Positions 1-13,697 are shown, numbered from the stretch's first letter. The stretch: 64,000 bases of DNA from Plecoglossus altivelis (GCA_036571765.1 BROE01000001.1:11678152-11742151); one strand, 5' to 3'. Program-made: numbers and translations. The notes: generated by a model from the sequence alone, not told the origin.

Positions 1-2439
1 GTGTTAGAGTAGGTTTTGTTTGTTGTTCAAATGACTATTATATCCACACACATATATACCCATATATATTATATGCAGTTTTTTGCTATACCAGTTATGT
101 GGTTTGAATAGTTTTCTCTCTGACACAGCCTTGCTCCTCAGTCTTTCTGTAGAGTATTACTTCCTGTAAAGCTTCACTTCCTGTAGGCCTAGTCCTACTT
201 CCAGGTGCTCAAGTAATTGCTGACTTCCATTAGTGTCTCTGAGGGTTACCTTAACCAACCTTGAGGTCAGCTTCTGGATTAGTAAACTCATTAGGTTCTA
301 ATCACTTTTTCTTGGGTTGTTTGTCTTCTCAGCAAAACGACAGATGTCCAAGATGTAGTCGCACCCAGAAAAAAAAGTCAAGTCATCTTTATGAAGTTCA
401 TTAGAAAACATGAGATCCCAAACCAGTGTCTCTAGCCCGTTAAGATAATGAATACAGTAATGAGACATCCAATTAATTACGCTAAGGAAACATGCTATTT
501 CTCTGTTTGTAGTGGCATTAGTGCAAAATTAGCATGTTTCTTTCCAAATTTTATTAGTGGAACTGATTAGAGAACTTTGTCTGAATGAAGATGGCATTGC
601 CCACGAGCGTGGCCCAGACAACAGGCTTTGCCAAGCGAGACAGCTGTACACCCTCCTCCCTCCCCTTCCCCCCTCTAATGACCTGCTCTGGAGGTTCTGC
701 CAACATCGCAGCAAGCTGGATCTCCGCTCGGCAATGAGTCACACCTTCACCACCGCAGTGGCGCGCACACGCAACACGCTGTTCAGAGGCCCGCGGCAAT
801 GACACACGCAACTCCCAGCAAGGTGAACTCTTTAGGATTGATAATCACACAGATCATAATTGTGAGGATTTTAATTACAAAACACGAGTTTGAAGGATGA
901 CTTTGGGAGATGGCATGGTTCCTGTCTTTGTCTTCCATCTGGTTTCATCAATGACAGAAACCTATTAGGCTATTGTCCAAGTCCGACACCAACACCATGA
1001 TGGTTTATATTTGAACAATCCAGCTAATTAACATCTGTGGTTAAGATCTGTTGAATTGTTTCGAAAGGTACAAAACAATTAACTGGGGTAAAAAAAAAAA
1101 TTTAATATGAAAAGACAAACATTTTTGTGAAAATCTTCTTCAATCCTTTTCAGAAACAAAAAAGTTATCCTCTGAAACCTTTCGGAAAACATTGTTTCAA
1201 CCTTTTTTTTCCAAACAAATATACAGTAGGAGTTGGTGAAAAACTTCAAAGTGAAGTTTTACCATTGTAATAGAGTTGGCTCACTGCCCTCTAACACAAC
1301 TTACCTTTTGTCAGCTTCACCTAAGAGAGAAGAAATAACCACAACATTTTTCTATTTGCGATGAAAGTCTGTCGCCACGACAACAGCATCTCTGCTTAGG
1401 AACGTAACGCTGTCCAGGCTTGATCTGTCAATCTTTGAGGTGGAGACGCTGGTATACACTCCGGTCCTCCAGTCCTGTGACAAGGACCTCAATACGAGCA
1501 CATTCGGTTTCATTCCATATAGCCTTTGGTCTTGACATTAACAACTTCAATCCATGATTCAGTGACTTGGTACTCCTAGAGGATCATATAAGGAACTGGA
1601 AACTCTCTCACACTACCACCATCTGGGCTTTGTTCTACGTAAGAGAATTCCCTTGTTACCCGGGGCAGCAGTGCATTTATTCTATTACTATTTCATTGAG
1701 AACAGCTGAGAAGCAATGGCAAGTAGCAAGGCTGCTGGGGAATGGACTTGCATGCCAGCTCTGGATTCAAAATGCTTCTTAATGTTGCATCACTGAGGGA
1801 ATAGGGAAATGTACTTATGTCTTTGAAATATATGCATTTCTTTTTTAGTCATGTTTCTCTCTGTGTCTGTCAGACATCTGAAGTTATAATGGTACATCAT
1901 ACCTCTAGAACAGATAGCTGACAATTGTACTTCGTGATTTGTTTTATATTTAAGTGTATGATGTCATGAAAGAAACTACTTTATGAATTCTAGGTTGCTA
2001 GTTTTACATGCTCTCTGTTTGATAAACCTACCTTGTTGTCAAGAATTCAGGCTTGAAGCGCTAGCAAGAAAGCATTGCTATGGGAACGAGCACTACATTA
2101 GCAAGGTATCAGGTTTGAATGTCAAATTCAGATCATTGTCTAATCTGTCACGTTTTACGTGTCCATGGACACGATAAAGTTGAATCAACTGAATTCTGGA
2201 GCGTGATTGTTCAACTTGTCGTTGAACAAAAAACTCAATGTAAAACGCAAGATTGTCCGACTTTTTTTGCTTTGCGGAACGAAATAAAGGCAGCACATTT
2301 TAAAGGTAAGCCCTGGTCTAAGTATGTGAAGAAAGAAACGTTTTGTTCCATATCATATAAATTGTAAGCGAACGAGGCCCTGAGAGAGTTTGCTCTGACA
2401 ACACATACGAGTTCCTGTGAAGTGTTAGCTTAGCTAGTC
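1..2439. other. Gene-free interval
   Basis: No credible gene. Open frames are short and without recognisable motifs. The only structure seen is a perfect 16-bp palindrome, CGTGTCCATGGACACG, at 2158-2173. This is the start of the long gene-poor flank downstream of adcyap1. Confidence 0.6.
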
Positions 2440-2690
2440 TACCTTTTTGGTGGCGTTGCTGGCTAAGCGGTGTTAACGAGGTGGTCGTTGCGTACGTGAG
2501 AGAGGATCTCAAGTTCGAACTCCGGTGTGGGCAAGAGAGGGTGGAAATGTATACCGGTGATGTGCCTAGTAGCTGTAGGTGTCTCTGTTCTGTGCAAGTA
2601 GATGGTTGGAGAAAACCACAATGTTGGGGGTAACTAGAATTTTCTTAGTCCGTTGTGGAGCATGCAGTGGTTTGGGTAACAGTGGGTTTA
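2440..2690 (+). mobile_element. tRNA-derived SINE candidate
   Basis: Contains a tRNA-like A box (TGGCTAAGCGG, about 2459-2469) and, about 45 bp later, a B-box-like GTTCGAACTCC (2513-2523). These are the internal RNA polymerase III promoter parts of tRNA-derived SINEs. About 100 bp of unrelated body follows, then a tail segment at about 2621-2681 that recurs inverted at 3499-3560. I do not recognise the family, and no poly(A) or clear target-site duplication was identified. Confidence 0.45.
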
Positions 2691-3498
2691 GACCATTTCA
2701 ACTGCGATGGATTGTTTTAAATTTCATGTTCGCAGTCTGAGGTTTGGTCAGGTCATGAATATCTTTAATATTTCAGTAGGTAACACTGTGTAACACTGTG
2801 AGCAATTACTGTCGCTGTAAAACACTTCTGTATCTCACTGGGCTTCGGCAGTCATTGATTAGTTCTGGTGTCGTGGGACAGTAACGGAGCAAGACAGGCC
2901 ACATGAGGTTCCTGAAACGTGTCAAAACGGCTCCATGGAGAGTTGTAAGCATCAACCATGACCTTTAGACGAGCGTCATTGTCATTCGTTAAAACAATCA
3001 AGCTCAGCTAACGAGCTTTTCTGAGACATCGTTATTATGCTGCCCGCTCTAGGTGTTTCTGAAGTTGGCCCAATACCCCAAACTACTCGTGTTTTGTCTA
3101 AACCGTGTATTAATTATTATGTGATTAGTTGAGATCAATATGCATCTACCTACCTCCACTGACCCAGATGTAACCAGATTGTAAGACATCACTCTTGACA
3201 TTTCCAAGTTATTCCTTGAACTCTTTGCCAATATGCTGATGAATTGCACGTTGTTACAAGTAGTATGTGTACAAAATAGCCTCTCCAGTAGAGAAAAGGT
3301 CATTGACTACAAGTCCCAGCATCTTGTATCTCCTCCACTCACATCTACACTCATCTTGTCCTCCACATCATGCCAGTTCCCAAGAACACAATACAAGGTT
3401 AGGTTTTTATTACAATGAATAATTTACTATCTATAATAATTATATAAAATAATTATTGAGAATTATTTTTCATCATTTTTACCAAATTGCATAACTTA

Positions 3499-3560
3499 TA
3501 TTACCCAAACAACTGCATGATCCACAACGGACTAAGGAAATACTAGATACCCCTCAGCAT
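3499..3560 (-). repeat. Inverted copy of the SINE-candidate tail
   Basis: The reverse complement of this segment aligns over about 60 bp with bases 2621-2681 at roughly 85 percent identity by eye. The shared core is CTTAGTCCGTTGTGGA followed by CATGCAGT and GTTTGGGTAA. Two diverged copies in opposite orientation about 0.8 kb apart show this is a dispersed repeat rather than unique sequence. Confidence 0.6.
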
Positions 3561-6500
3561 CATGAAATCATTTTTGTCCGAGAGTGCGAACTTGTGTGTA
3601 TGTGTGTGTAAAAACAAGGCATAGGTTGGGGGGAAGGGTGTCTGTTGTGGATGTATCACATAAACTGCTTTCCACTTCCCCACTGCCCAAATCCTCTGTT
3701 ACCAATGCTGAATATTACCAGCCATTTATATGATGAATACCTGGGGTCTGAATACCATCTGATACACATAGCCTTCAAGTGGGCCATTAAGAATATATGA
3801 AAAAAAGACTAATTTCCGCAGGACAGATCTCTGGTGAATTATTTAAAAATCGCAAAATTGACCCTTTAAACTTCCGAACCATCTTCAAATACAAACACAA
3901 ATATAGGATGATCAGCATTTGCGCTACAAACCTTGGTGTTTCAAAAAGCAAAGTCATATGTGTGTGTGCATGAGTGCTCATTTGTATCCGCCTTACACAA
4001 CAGAGGGTGGAGGGGGGTTGGATGTAAAAATGTCGAATTTTATTTTTGGAAATCCTTCCGGTTTCTATTTCCCACTCTCCAACACGTACAGGATGCTGAA
4101 GCGCACACAGGTAGACTGAACAGTACAGTACTGGTTGGCTGCGTGTCAGCCTAATGTGTTCCACCCTGGGCCGGGGTGTGCGTGGGTCGGGATGCTAACT
4201 GGTATCTATGTATAGCTCTGTCCCTCGGGCTGTGAATCCAAGCACGGCAGCAGAGCAGGGAGAAGAGGAACCGTGCGGCTGGGGAAGGATGAACCAGGAA
4301 CTGGGAGGAACGATCGTGCCTGAGCCACCCAAGTGGAGCGAGCATCCTGGGTCCTGGGAGCGTGAGAGAGGCCAACAGCCGGCCCGCGGGGCCCACAGAT
4401 GGAGCCTCTGGATGGGATGGAAGTCTCAGATGGACTGGGGGGTGGAGGGGGGGGGGGAGTGGTGACTCAGAATCTCTCTGAGTGTACACACCCTCCTCCC
4501 CCACCACTCCCTCCCACCCCGATACACGAGTGTGGCTTGCTGTTGTTCGATGGCGTCTCTGCTCAGCGGAGCACGCAGGAAGTGTGGGGGTGTCGTTTCC
4601 AAAGTTTACCTGCTGCGTTGATCAGTTGTTTTTGCACAGCTAAACATTCGTAGCAGGGATGCGTTCCCGAAATCCAGGATGGCTCTCAAAATCTGAGGCG
4701 GTTGTATCGCCTTCTTTAACTATATTCTGTTGCGTTGCTATGGAGGTTTGTTAAGAATGCATTGTATTCATCTACAGCCAAGGGCATTCTACGGTTAGTA
4801 AAGCAGAAGTTTCATTTGTGGTGTATCTCAGATAGCGCGGGGGTAAAAGAGCATATTTGAGTCGAAAATTGACTTAAAAAGTGCAACCCGAGGACACAGC
4901 CAATGTTTTGAGCGAGGAGTAGTAACAGGGTTTGACAAGGTGTTGAGACAGCTGATGCACAACTACCCTGACTAACTGGTAAACAAGAACAGAACCAGTT
5001 CCACACTTGATAGGCTCCCATTTAAAACCCGCTCGCTCTCTCGGTCAACCTGAACACAACAGATCCATTTGGACCACACTCGCTTATTCCTGGGGTTCGC
5101 AGATAGGTTGCGAAGGCACTCTGAGGGTGCGAACTTGCCTCTCTTGCCACTAACAAAACACCATTAACCACCAACGGCGCCAGGTCAGGCATACGCAAGC
5201 TCGCCTTCCAGAAATATCCCTGAGCCGACTTCACAGATCCGACTCTGTCTCGCCGGGTTTCCTACTCAGACAGGGCTGGGCGGCTGCTGTCATTCAGAGA
5301 GCTTCAGGAGAGATATCAGATCATTTATAGACACTCCATGCATATTTGAAGACGAGGCATTTGGTCCCGCAAATAGCATTGTGTTATAAATATTTGAAGA
5401 ACCATTTGCTGAATAGGCTGGTGCCTGAATTGTGTGGTTGACACACGGGGCAGATTTCAACGTTGTGGGAGTATCATTGAAGAGTTTCTGAAGTAATTAG
5501 CAACACCGCTGCAACTCTCCTCCAAGAAGTCAATCCTCATTCACTTGTTTTCCCAGGAAAGAAAGATTACAGGGTATAGTTTTGTAGATTGTCTGCAAAA
5601 CATGTCCACATGTTGAACAATGAATCAGATCTAATGGGATTACGGGAGTCATGCATCGATGATCTCTGCCGAATCACTGTTGGTTCACTCAGAGTTGAAC
5701 TTGTTCTTATCGTCCGTGCTTCCGAAATGCTCTTTTGTGAGTGAATTGGACAGCTGATACACAATTCAATCATGTGTTTACAGAATAGACACCGACACAG
5801 ACGTGGTCAATGTGATGAGTGCGTACAGATCTACAAACCTTCAAGAAAACCTTTAACTTGTGGCACAAAGCTCTCTACTGTACATTCAGCCACCAGAGCA
5901 AGGGGCTTGCTTTGGTTCTACCAGTAAATTGCATGGAGGCACTGCTTATAATGGAGCACAGATCTCCTATAGCTACGATTGATCTGCTGTCTATTGCAAC
6001 ACAGAAGGGTTAGGCTACAACCAGTAATCTAGATGCTTCCGTGGACATGGCTAAAAATACCAAAAAGGAGATATATGTTCCTCGGGGAACAGCCACAGGA
6101 ATTAAGACCCTTTCTTGCCCTGTCCATCTCTCCAGCTCTCCTAGTCTGTGTCTTCCTTATGTGTGCTCACACAGTGGAGTTTTAAGAGCTGCTCGTCTTG
6201 AATAATTAAAAATAAAGAGTAGAAATAAAGTGCAACAGTAAGAAAACTATAGGGAGACGGAGAAAGACGGGAACAGAAACGGACAGAACATGAGGACATT
6301 GAGGACAGATGGATGTGTGAAGATGGGAGCTTACATGCAAATCCTCAATTAGTAGTTTGGCAACAATGCGTTGCAGTGAGCTGGGATCCTTAGCTTCAAC
6401 TCTGCCAGCTTCCTCAATAACAGTGGGGGATTTTCACCTGCGCGTCCATCAGATTCCTGGAGAACTTCAGCTTCTTCTCTCCGCCAACTTGCCGGATAAC

Positions 6501-6879
6501 AAGGTGGAGTGATGCTGAGGAAACATCGCTCTCTCCAAATCAACACCTCAAGAACTGCAAAGCCTATTATTTGCAAATGCACAGACAAATATACACACCT
6601 CTTACTCTCTTGTTCACACATGCACACACCGTACTCATGCATCAATGCAGTCCAAGCTTTATGACACCATATTATGACACCAATTCCTCTGACCACATGC
6701 TGAAAGACCTTTAGCCGTAACGTAGCATTTTAGGTATGTACAGCATCCAAGCATCTTAAATGACTTGATCTGGTACTTTCTTCTCAGTCCAACATCTCAG
6801 ATCATCCATGTTTTGCTTTGGCAAAAATGTACACACACTGGGTTAGTGCACAGCTAAAAAGTGCATATCTCTCTCCTGC
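3561..6879. other. Gene-free interval
   Basis: No gene recognised. A G-rich stretch at 4440-4459 is followed by pyrimidine runs at 4492-4517. Nothing else stands out. Confidence 0.5.
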
Positions 6880-6886
6880 GCACGCA

Positions 6887-6951
<65 letters not shown>
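6880..6951. repeat. Compound microsatellite (CACG)n(CA)n
   Basis: About 25 bp of CACG units run directly into about 45 bp of CA. Confidence 0.95.
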
Positions 6952-6953
<2 letters not shown>

Positions 6954-7304
6954 GGATGGCAAGGTGCGTAGCCTTCTGACAACCCTCTCGGTAGACACAT
7001 CTCTTCCTCCGTTGTCGCTGCGTCTCAGGCGTTCAGGCAACCCCGTACAGCTATTCCATTATGCAGTGCCTGTTATGAAGAAAGGGGAGTCAGTTGTCCC
7101 CGCCCCCCCCCCCCCCACCACCACCACTACTTTGATGGCATGCAATATGGCGGAGGAGGGAGGAGGGACTCTGCGGCTGGCTGGGCTTCTGTCAACTACC
7201 ATCTCGCTGCAGCTTTTATCATGAACAACAGAACACGGGAAAGCCCAAATGAGGAGTCGTCGCTGTGTTGTGCCGAACCATTCTGCTCGTTGTGATGTGT
7301 TTTG

Positions 7305-7381
7305 CGTGTGTGTGTGTGTGCGCTCTGGGTGTGTGCTAGAGTGTGTGTGTGTGTGTGTGTATGTGTGTGTGTGTGTGTGTA
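7305..7381. repeat. Interrupted (GT)n microsatellite
   Basis: GT repeats with several interruptions. They create artefactual Cys/Val-rich reading frames. Confidence 0.9.
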
Positions 7382-7925
7382 GAGGGGGGGTGGTTTTGAT
7401 GTGTGCAGCTATGCACGATGTCCCAACGTGTACGCGTACGTGTGTGTGTTATCTATGTTTGTACACATGGGTAACTTCACCTGACCACATGTGGCAAGAA
7501 CATATGCTGTTCTTTAATGTTTGTTGTTCTAGCATGCGTGGTTATGTAATGTTCTTCCTTCTTCTTATTTTATTCTATTACTGGATTCATGAATGTTCCA
7601 TGCAGTCATTTGTCACTCTCACAGCATAGGATTTCCCCAGTGCCTTGGGTAAAAACCTGCCCTCAACACTATAAATGTCTGTTATACTGTAAATAGCCCT
7701 TCATGGTAATTTCAAAGACAAATCACTCACTTCCAGAACAGAAGATGAATGTCGACTACAATATAGAGTCATCCAGATACTCGGAAAGGTGAAGCTAATG
7801 ATATAAGTATGACTAATGGTATGTTATCTACCGTAATCACGTGTCAGGAGTATCTGAACTCAGACACAAGACATTCAACAACCATGCATGTATGTTCTCT
7901 ACTTCCACAAATGTTGTTTTTGTTT

Positions 7926-7927
<2 letters not shown>

Positions 7928-7993
<66 letters not shown>
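7928..7993. repeat. (GT)n microsatellite
   Basis: An uninterrupted run of about 33 GT units, followed by degenerate GT-rich sequence to about 8120. Confidence 0.95.
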
Positions 7994-7996
<3 letters not shown>

Positions 7997-8218
7997 TGCG
8001 TGAGTTTCTGTGTTTCCTGTGCATTTTTATGTCTGTGCACGAGTGTGTTTGTGTGTGTGGTCATTTGTATTTATGAACATGTGTTTGTGCACGTGTGTAT
8101 GTGTGTGTCTGTGTGCATTTTAATGCGTCTATATGCTTGTTGACCTACAGTGACTGAAACAGCTATAAGGAAGATCTGGTGTCGACGCGTCTCTTAGTCA
8201 CAAGGCACCAGAGCCCTC

Positions 8219-8285
8219 ATCTGCCCTCTGCCTCCCTCCCCTCCCCATCCCTCCCTATCCCCTCCCCTCCCTCCCTTCCTCCGCC
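8219..8285. repeat. Polypyrimidine (CCCTCC-like) tract
   Basis: Nearly pure C/T on the plus strand, built from CCCTCC units. Confidence 0.8.
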
Positions 8286-8289
8286 CTGC

Positions 8290-11200
8290 CCAGAGAGCCC
8301 GAGACCACCTTTTCATAATCCCTCTGTTAGCATGTACCAGCACGTTCCCTGCCCAGCTGAACCCCGGCATCCTGGAGATGAATCCATCGATCCTCTCACC
8401 CCTACGTCAGTCACAAAACTAGTTAGGGCAACAAGCTATCAGATCCATGTCAAGTGCAGTCCTCACATCTTGCTGTGGAGGAGTTAAATTGGAACAAATA
8501 CTAAGGAACGTCAGCCTACGGTTGGATTAGCTTGAAAATTGCAGTTTCAAAAGCGAACGCTGTGTGATTGGATCATTTGTTCCTTGCTCTGACTTGCGAA
8601 GGAAACTACTGCGGAAAGAACTATTGGAATATAACGACGTTGCGTGAGATGACAAAGTCTTCCGGAACTTGGAAAGCAAGTTCTCCGACTAATCAGTGCT
8701 TAGCTACCATCAACATTACGTTTTATATTCAAAAAGTGACAAGAATACTGCATAGAGTAGGTACAACAACTCTTAACTAATCCATAAAGAACTGGCACTG
8801 GCAGCAATTCATAATTAACAATCCAGATCAATAGTGTGATTGGAATGCAGGGAGATGAGAACTCTGATGGGCCAAGAAACCTCCCCAGTCTCCCCTGTTG
8901 CTTTCCATGCGTGGGACAGTGTGGCTTGTACAGGAAGCTTTCCAGTGGAGTGATCATGTATTAAACAGACCTCCCCTTTTCAAATATTCATAGGTGGAGA
9001 TTTACTCATTAATCTTTCATTGTCTGCTATCTGTCTATTTTGCATGCATTAAGAGTTCTGTTTGTTTGTGGCTACCAGATGCTCGCAGATTCCCTCTAGA
9101 CAAAGGAATTTCAACCAGGGCCAAATTCAGGAAATGATCTGAAAGTGTCTGATGCCCAGAAACTGAACTAGCAACATAACGACACACCACGATCATATAT
9201 GCAAAAAGTAACATCACTTTTTATGTCTTTATCGGCAAATCTAAGGTCGATGATTTTCAGAAGCTGTGATATCAACACCCTGGATTTTCGCACTTTGTGT
9301 TGTCAAAAACGACACCTTCTTTAATTTTCCACCCTGGTTGGCACCAGTAGGCTAGTTACCTTAGCTGTCCAAGTTATTCACCGGTGAGACAGAGAGTCAA
9401 ATCTGAAGCTGGGAGCAAAACAGAGTATGTTCGACTTCTCTCCAGCCCAGGAGAGGAACATGGTGTAGTACGGCTGATAGAATGTGCTCTTCTGTACTTG
9501 ATAATCCAGTTCTTCAAAGCACATGATCTAGCTGGTAGCTAGCTACAGTACCAGAGCTAGCTACTAAAGAGTTGAGCAAGTATTGGGATGAGACTGATAG
9601 ATTATTCAAGCACTAAACCACGAAAGGGCCATCTAATGATGACCGTAAATTCTGCAGGGTAATCGCCATTACACCAACAGTGCAGATATCTGGTCACATG
9701 ACCCCTGACTCTTAACATTTTGAAGTGTAAATGGGCAGCGATAAAGGTATGATTTTAAATCTATACGATATTCATGGGTAGTATGGAAGTATGCATACTT
9801 ATTTAAAATATACAGAAGTATCAATTGTATTAAAGTACACTCAGGAAAACTCATTAAAAACAATAGGTTTGGAGGGGGAAGTCAAAATATTAATAAATAA
9901 ATAACAATTTCTTGTCAAAAAATCAAGAAAAACCTGTCCCGGCTGCAGCCCACGCAAGCACACCCCACACTTTCCCCATAACTTGTAACTGTCTAGTTGA
10001 ATATAGTTGGCCACTCAAGGTTACAGAAAGTTGGTATGTGCTTTTCCGCACATATGTTTGACTGACAGCACAGAGACAGGCTCCATTACACATCTCTGCC
10101 CACGCACACGACCAGACACGCACACAACTGCATGCACAGATACAAATATAAGTAAGAATCATTCAAGGTTTATAACTCAACTGAGTCTTGCAATCAGCAA
10201 TTAGCTCCAAGCCAAGCTTCACCCAGGTCAACATCATCTGCCTCTTTCAAGTTCACACCACCGACACACATCTCATATATTACACAGTGGCGATGGTGTG
10301 TAAATTGGACTGTTGAGGAAGAAAGAGAGCGAGCGAGCGAGCGAGAGAGAAAGTGAAAGTTGCAGGTCTAAGATGAAAGAGATAAACAGCAAAGGATGGG
10401 GGGGTCATTGGTTCACAGCTGCCTCAGCCTGCCAGCGTTCTGGGCATCCATAGCCGCCCCCAGCCTGATTAAAAAAGTCCTGTAATGTGATCCTGGTTAT
10501 TAGCATAGCGTGCTAAGGCAGTGAGGCAGAGGGACTGTGTGTAGGACTTCAGGGGGGGACAGAGGTGGGCGGAGGCTTTATCGACCCTCGGTCCCGGATG
10601 CCTGTTAATAAGATACAGAGACTTATCACGCCCACACATGCATGGTTGTGTACTGTCACGCCTGGACCAGCATACCGAAACACACACACACACACACTGA
10701 GACGCAGGCACACACACATGCGCAAGCCTTTCGAACCTAGATAATGAGTTCGCTTACAGTTCTTCGTCACCCTCTTCCCCTTCCTCCTCATCCTCCCTGC
10801 CCCCGACGTTGTCACAGAGAATGACCTTGTTAAAGCAGCCTGGCGTTTGGAGCTGTGTTCTCAGCCTCTATTCAGCAAGCAGATCATCAAAAGCCCAGTA
10901 GGTCCACTGATTTCTACTGATCCGGTTCACTGACGCAATCGACTGATTGTGACCCAGAGCTCCGTGGATAACAATCTCCCCTACGTTACCTCCTGTGATG
11001 ACCCTGCTTCTGAAGAGGCGTACGCAGGAGCCATCTGCAGAGAGATGTGCCATGCGTCTTAGTGCGAGGCATGCATTCTTTTTTTCCTTATTTTAAAAAC
11101 TTTTTTCTAAACAACCCCCCCCCCCCGTCTTGTGAACCCCGTCAGTGGGGTTCACATCATCAAAGGACACACAATCTGACCTGAATCGCACCCTCAGCCT

Positions 11201-11865
11201 TCACCCTCAACACAAACACGTTACGGTCATTAACAACCAAAAAAAGAAAGAAGAAAAAACGTTTCGCATTTAATATGAGCAGTCGGTGGCCATGGCGACG
11301 TCCCTTGGGTAAACCCGACCTGTCGAGGTCCTCTGGCCTGAGCAGGCCTGGGTCTAACAGGTGGGGGCCTCAACTTCTCCTCTCCCAATCAAAGTAAACG
11401 TCATATCAGACAGCTGCGCTTCCGCATCCAGAGGCTTCGCTGCCTCTCTGTTCTCTCCAGGGGGACCTCATAACTCAGAGCGTTGTTACAGGAACACGAA
11501 ACCGAGAGACTCTCACGTCGTGGGCTACACAAGAAAAGCCCTTTTTCCAAGTTTAACCAGTAAACTATTGTGTGACTTTAGACTGTTTGCTTCTAGCGAG
11601 CAATAAACCTGGGGGAACTGGAGGGTGGCGATCTTTTGCCCTCTGTTTATACACACAATCTCCTCTATTCGTCTGCCGGCCTCTCAGACTATGGATTCGG
11701 AGAACGTACGCTGCCGGGGGTTGGAGGGGATGATCTGTCACTGTCACTGGTTGGCAGCTCCAGGGGTGGGTAGGTACATGATATGTCACATGATAGGTCA
11801 CGTGACATGTCACAGGGTCGACGGAGTGTTAACTCATTAGATGTCTTGAAGGGATACAGCAAACG
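8290..11865. other. Gene-free interval
   Basis: No gene recognised. It holds a cluster of AGCTAGCTA-type palindromes at 9527-9563, a short (GAGC)n run near 10330 and a palindromic GTCACGTGAC within a run of related units at 11776-11813. Confidence 0.5.
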
Positions 11866-12206
11866 TGTGTGTGTGTGTGTGTGTATGTGTGTGTGTGTGT
11901 GTCTGTGTATGTGTGTGTGTGTGTGTGTGGGTGTGCTGTACTCGGTTAAACGGTGTGTGAAGTCTTGCTTGAGGGAGCCATAGAGGACTCTTGACTTTCC
12001 ATCTTCCCAAATCGGATCAAATCCCAGCGGATGCACATCTCCTCTAACCACCGTGGAGATTCCAGTTTGAACATTCTATAGACGGCCGTAGAAGAACGTT
12101 GAGGCCATGTTGGTTATGTAGGTGTGTCCGTGTGTACTCGTTTGCCTAAATACAGGTGTGCACGTGTGTGCGTGTGTGCGTGTGTGCGTGTGTGCACGTG
12201 CGCACG
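11866..12206. repeat. Two GT-rich microsatellite tracts
   Basis: Interrupted GT at 11866-11937, then a (GTGTGC)-like tract at 12152-12206. The sequence between them is unique. Confidence 0.85.
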
Positions 12207-12990
12207 CGTGTGCGCTTTTCCCTCCTCTTAAAGCGTGAATCATGGGTCTGCAGGAAAGGAAAAGAGACAGAGAGAGAGAATGAGGAATACCGTTTTATGT
12301 TTATTTTTAGATGAAAGAATATCACACCCACTCTCATTTTCACCAGGCACACTCTACTGCCGCTGCATGTTTACCGCTTTTTTTCTTTTCGCTTTCTCTT
12401 ATGTTCTATTCCGTCTCTATTTCGGAACTCTGGTGGGAAGGTTCTGCCAGCTAGATCTCATCTAGCCCCCTTGACAAGGAAACAGACATCTCAATACCAA
12501 ACTAAGTCCAACAATGCTGATTGGATGGGTCGTATATATGTTACCCAATGGGAATGCATGTATGATTCATTTAATGCTTTATGTAATCTACCAAGAGCTA
12601 GTTTGATACGTGTCATTATCAACATTGATTTACTACAGAAGTGTACATGAGTTGATTGTCTCCTTTGTGAATGTGTGGTTGTGTTGTTTTAGTAGTTGCT
12701 GCTAATCCACTTACTGTAAATCCCTGTGGAACAAATGTGTATTATTCTTGAGCACATTCTTTCACTGAATCTACTCCCCTTGAATCTATTTCTTACAACG
12801 CGGCTAATTGCTTTTCTCCCATTCAAAACTAAACTAAAGAGATCTTCCATCTTGCAATTCAAGTCAAAATCAAAGACTCTCTCCCATTTTTTATGTCACA
12901 CAAATCAAGCTGAATTAAATGTTTGATTACCAGTCGCCTAGCAACCCTCCATCAGGGCCATCTGTTGAATCTACACAACAGCGGTTGGTG

Positions 12991-13069
12991 TTTGTTTGTG
13001 TGTGTGTGTCTGTGTGTGTCTGTGTATGTGGGTATGTGTGTGTGTGTGTGCGTGTATAAGTGTGTGTGT
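12991..13069. repeat. Interrupted (GT)n microsatellite
   Basis: GT repeats broken by CT and GG variants. Confidence 0.85.
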
Positions 13070-13559
13070 TCCTGTGCACGTGTGCCTGGCTGTTGGTGCA
13101 AACACATGCTGTGTGATTTTAAGTGAAATCTGATTGAAACTTGTTGACGTATGAAACACTTGCACTCTTCACCTCCGTCCCAAGTCAACACTCCACGCCG
13201 TCTACAGAGGGACACCTTCATCAATTACGGATCTGGGTGCTTTTGACTCTTGTCTTCACCGGTGTAAGAAAAATAAGACGGGGGGGGGGAAAAAACCCTT
13301 AGAAAAAGATTACCTGGAAGGGTAGAACGACACATGTTTCTGAAGCGTCTCGCAGAGACTGTTTTCCTGAGTGCATCCTGCTCAATAATTGAACATTGGA
13401 CCAGAGGAAAGATGTAATATTCATGCAGACAAATGTCCCTCTACTTCCATCCAGTCATCAGAGTGCTGGGAGGTTGCAGCCCACTTCCGCAAACACTGAG
13501 GAGTAATGAGGCTGGGATGGCTGTGTGTGCATGTGATGGCCATGTGATCACATACATGT

Positions 13560-13697
13560 GTGGGAGCATGTGTGTGTGTGCGGGAGTGTGTGTGTGTGTG
13601 TGGGAGCGTGTGTGTGTGTGTGTGTGTGGGAGCGTGTGTGTGTGTGTGTGTGTGTGTGTGGGAGCGTGTGTGTGTGGGAGCGTGTGTGTGTGTCTGT
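13560..13697. repeat. GT minisatellite with GGGAGCG interruptions
   Basis: Five or more blocks of GT, each opened by GGGAG(C)G, with block lengths varying from about 12 to 30 bp. This is a higher-order repeat rather than a simple GT run. A shorter plain (GT)n lies at 13785-13813. Confidence 0.85.

Noticed and set aside
2455..2530. Functional tRNA gene
   Set aside because: A and B boxes are recognisable but a clean acceptor stem and cloverleaf could not be drawn, and the body continues into a repeat. A SINE fits better.
7249..8143. Cys/Val-rich and Thr/His-rich ORFs
   Set aside because: Translations of GT/CA microsatellites.
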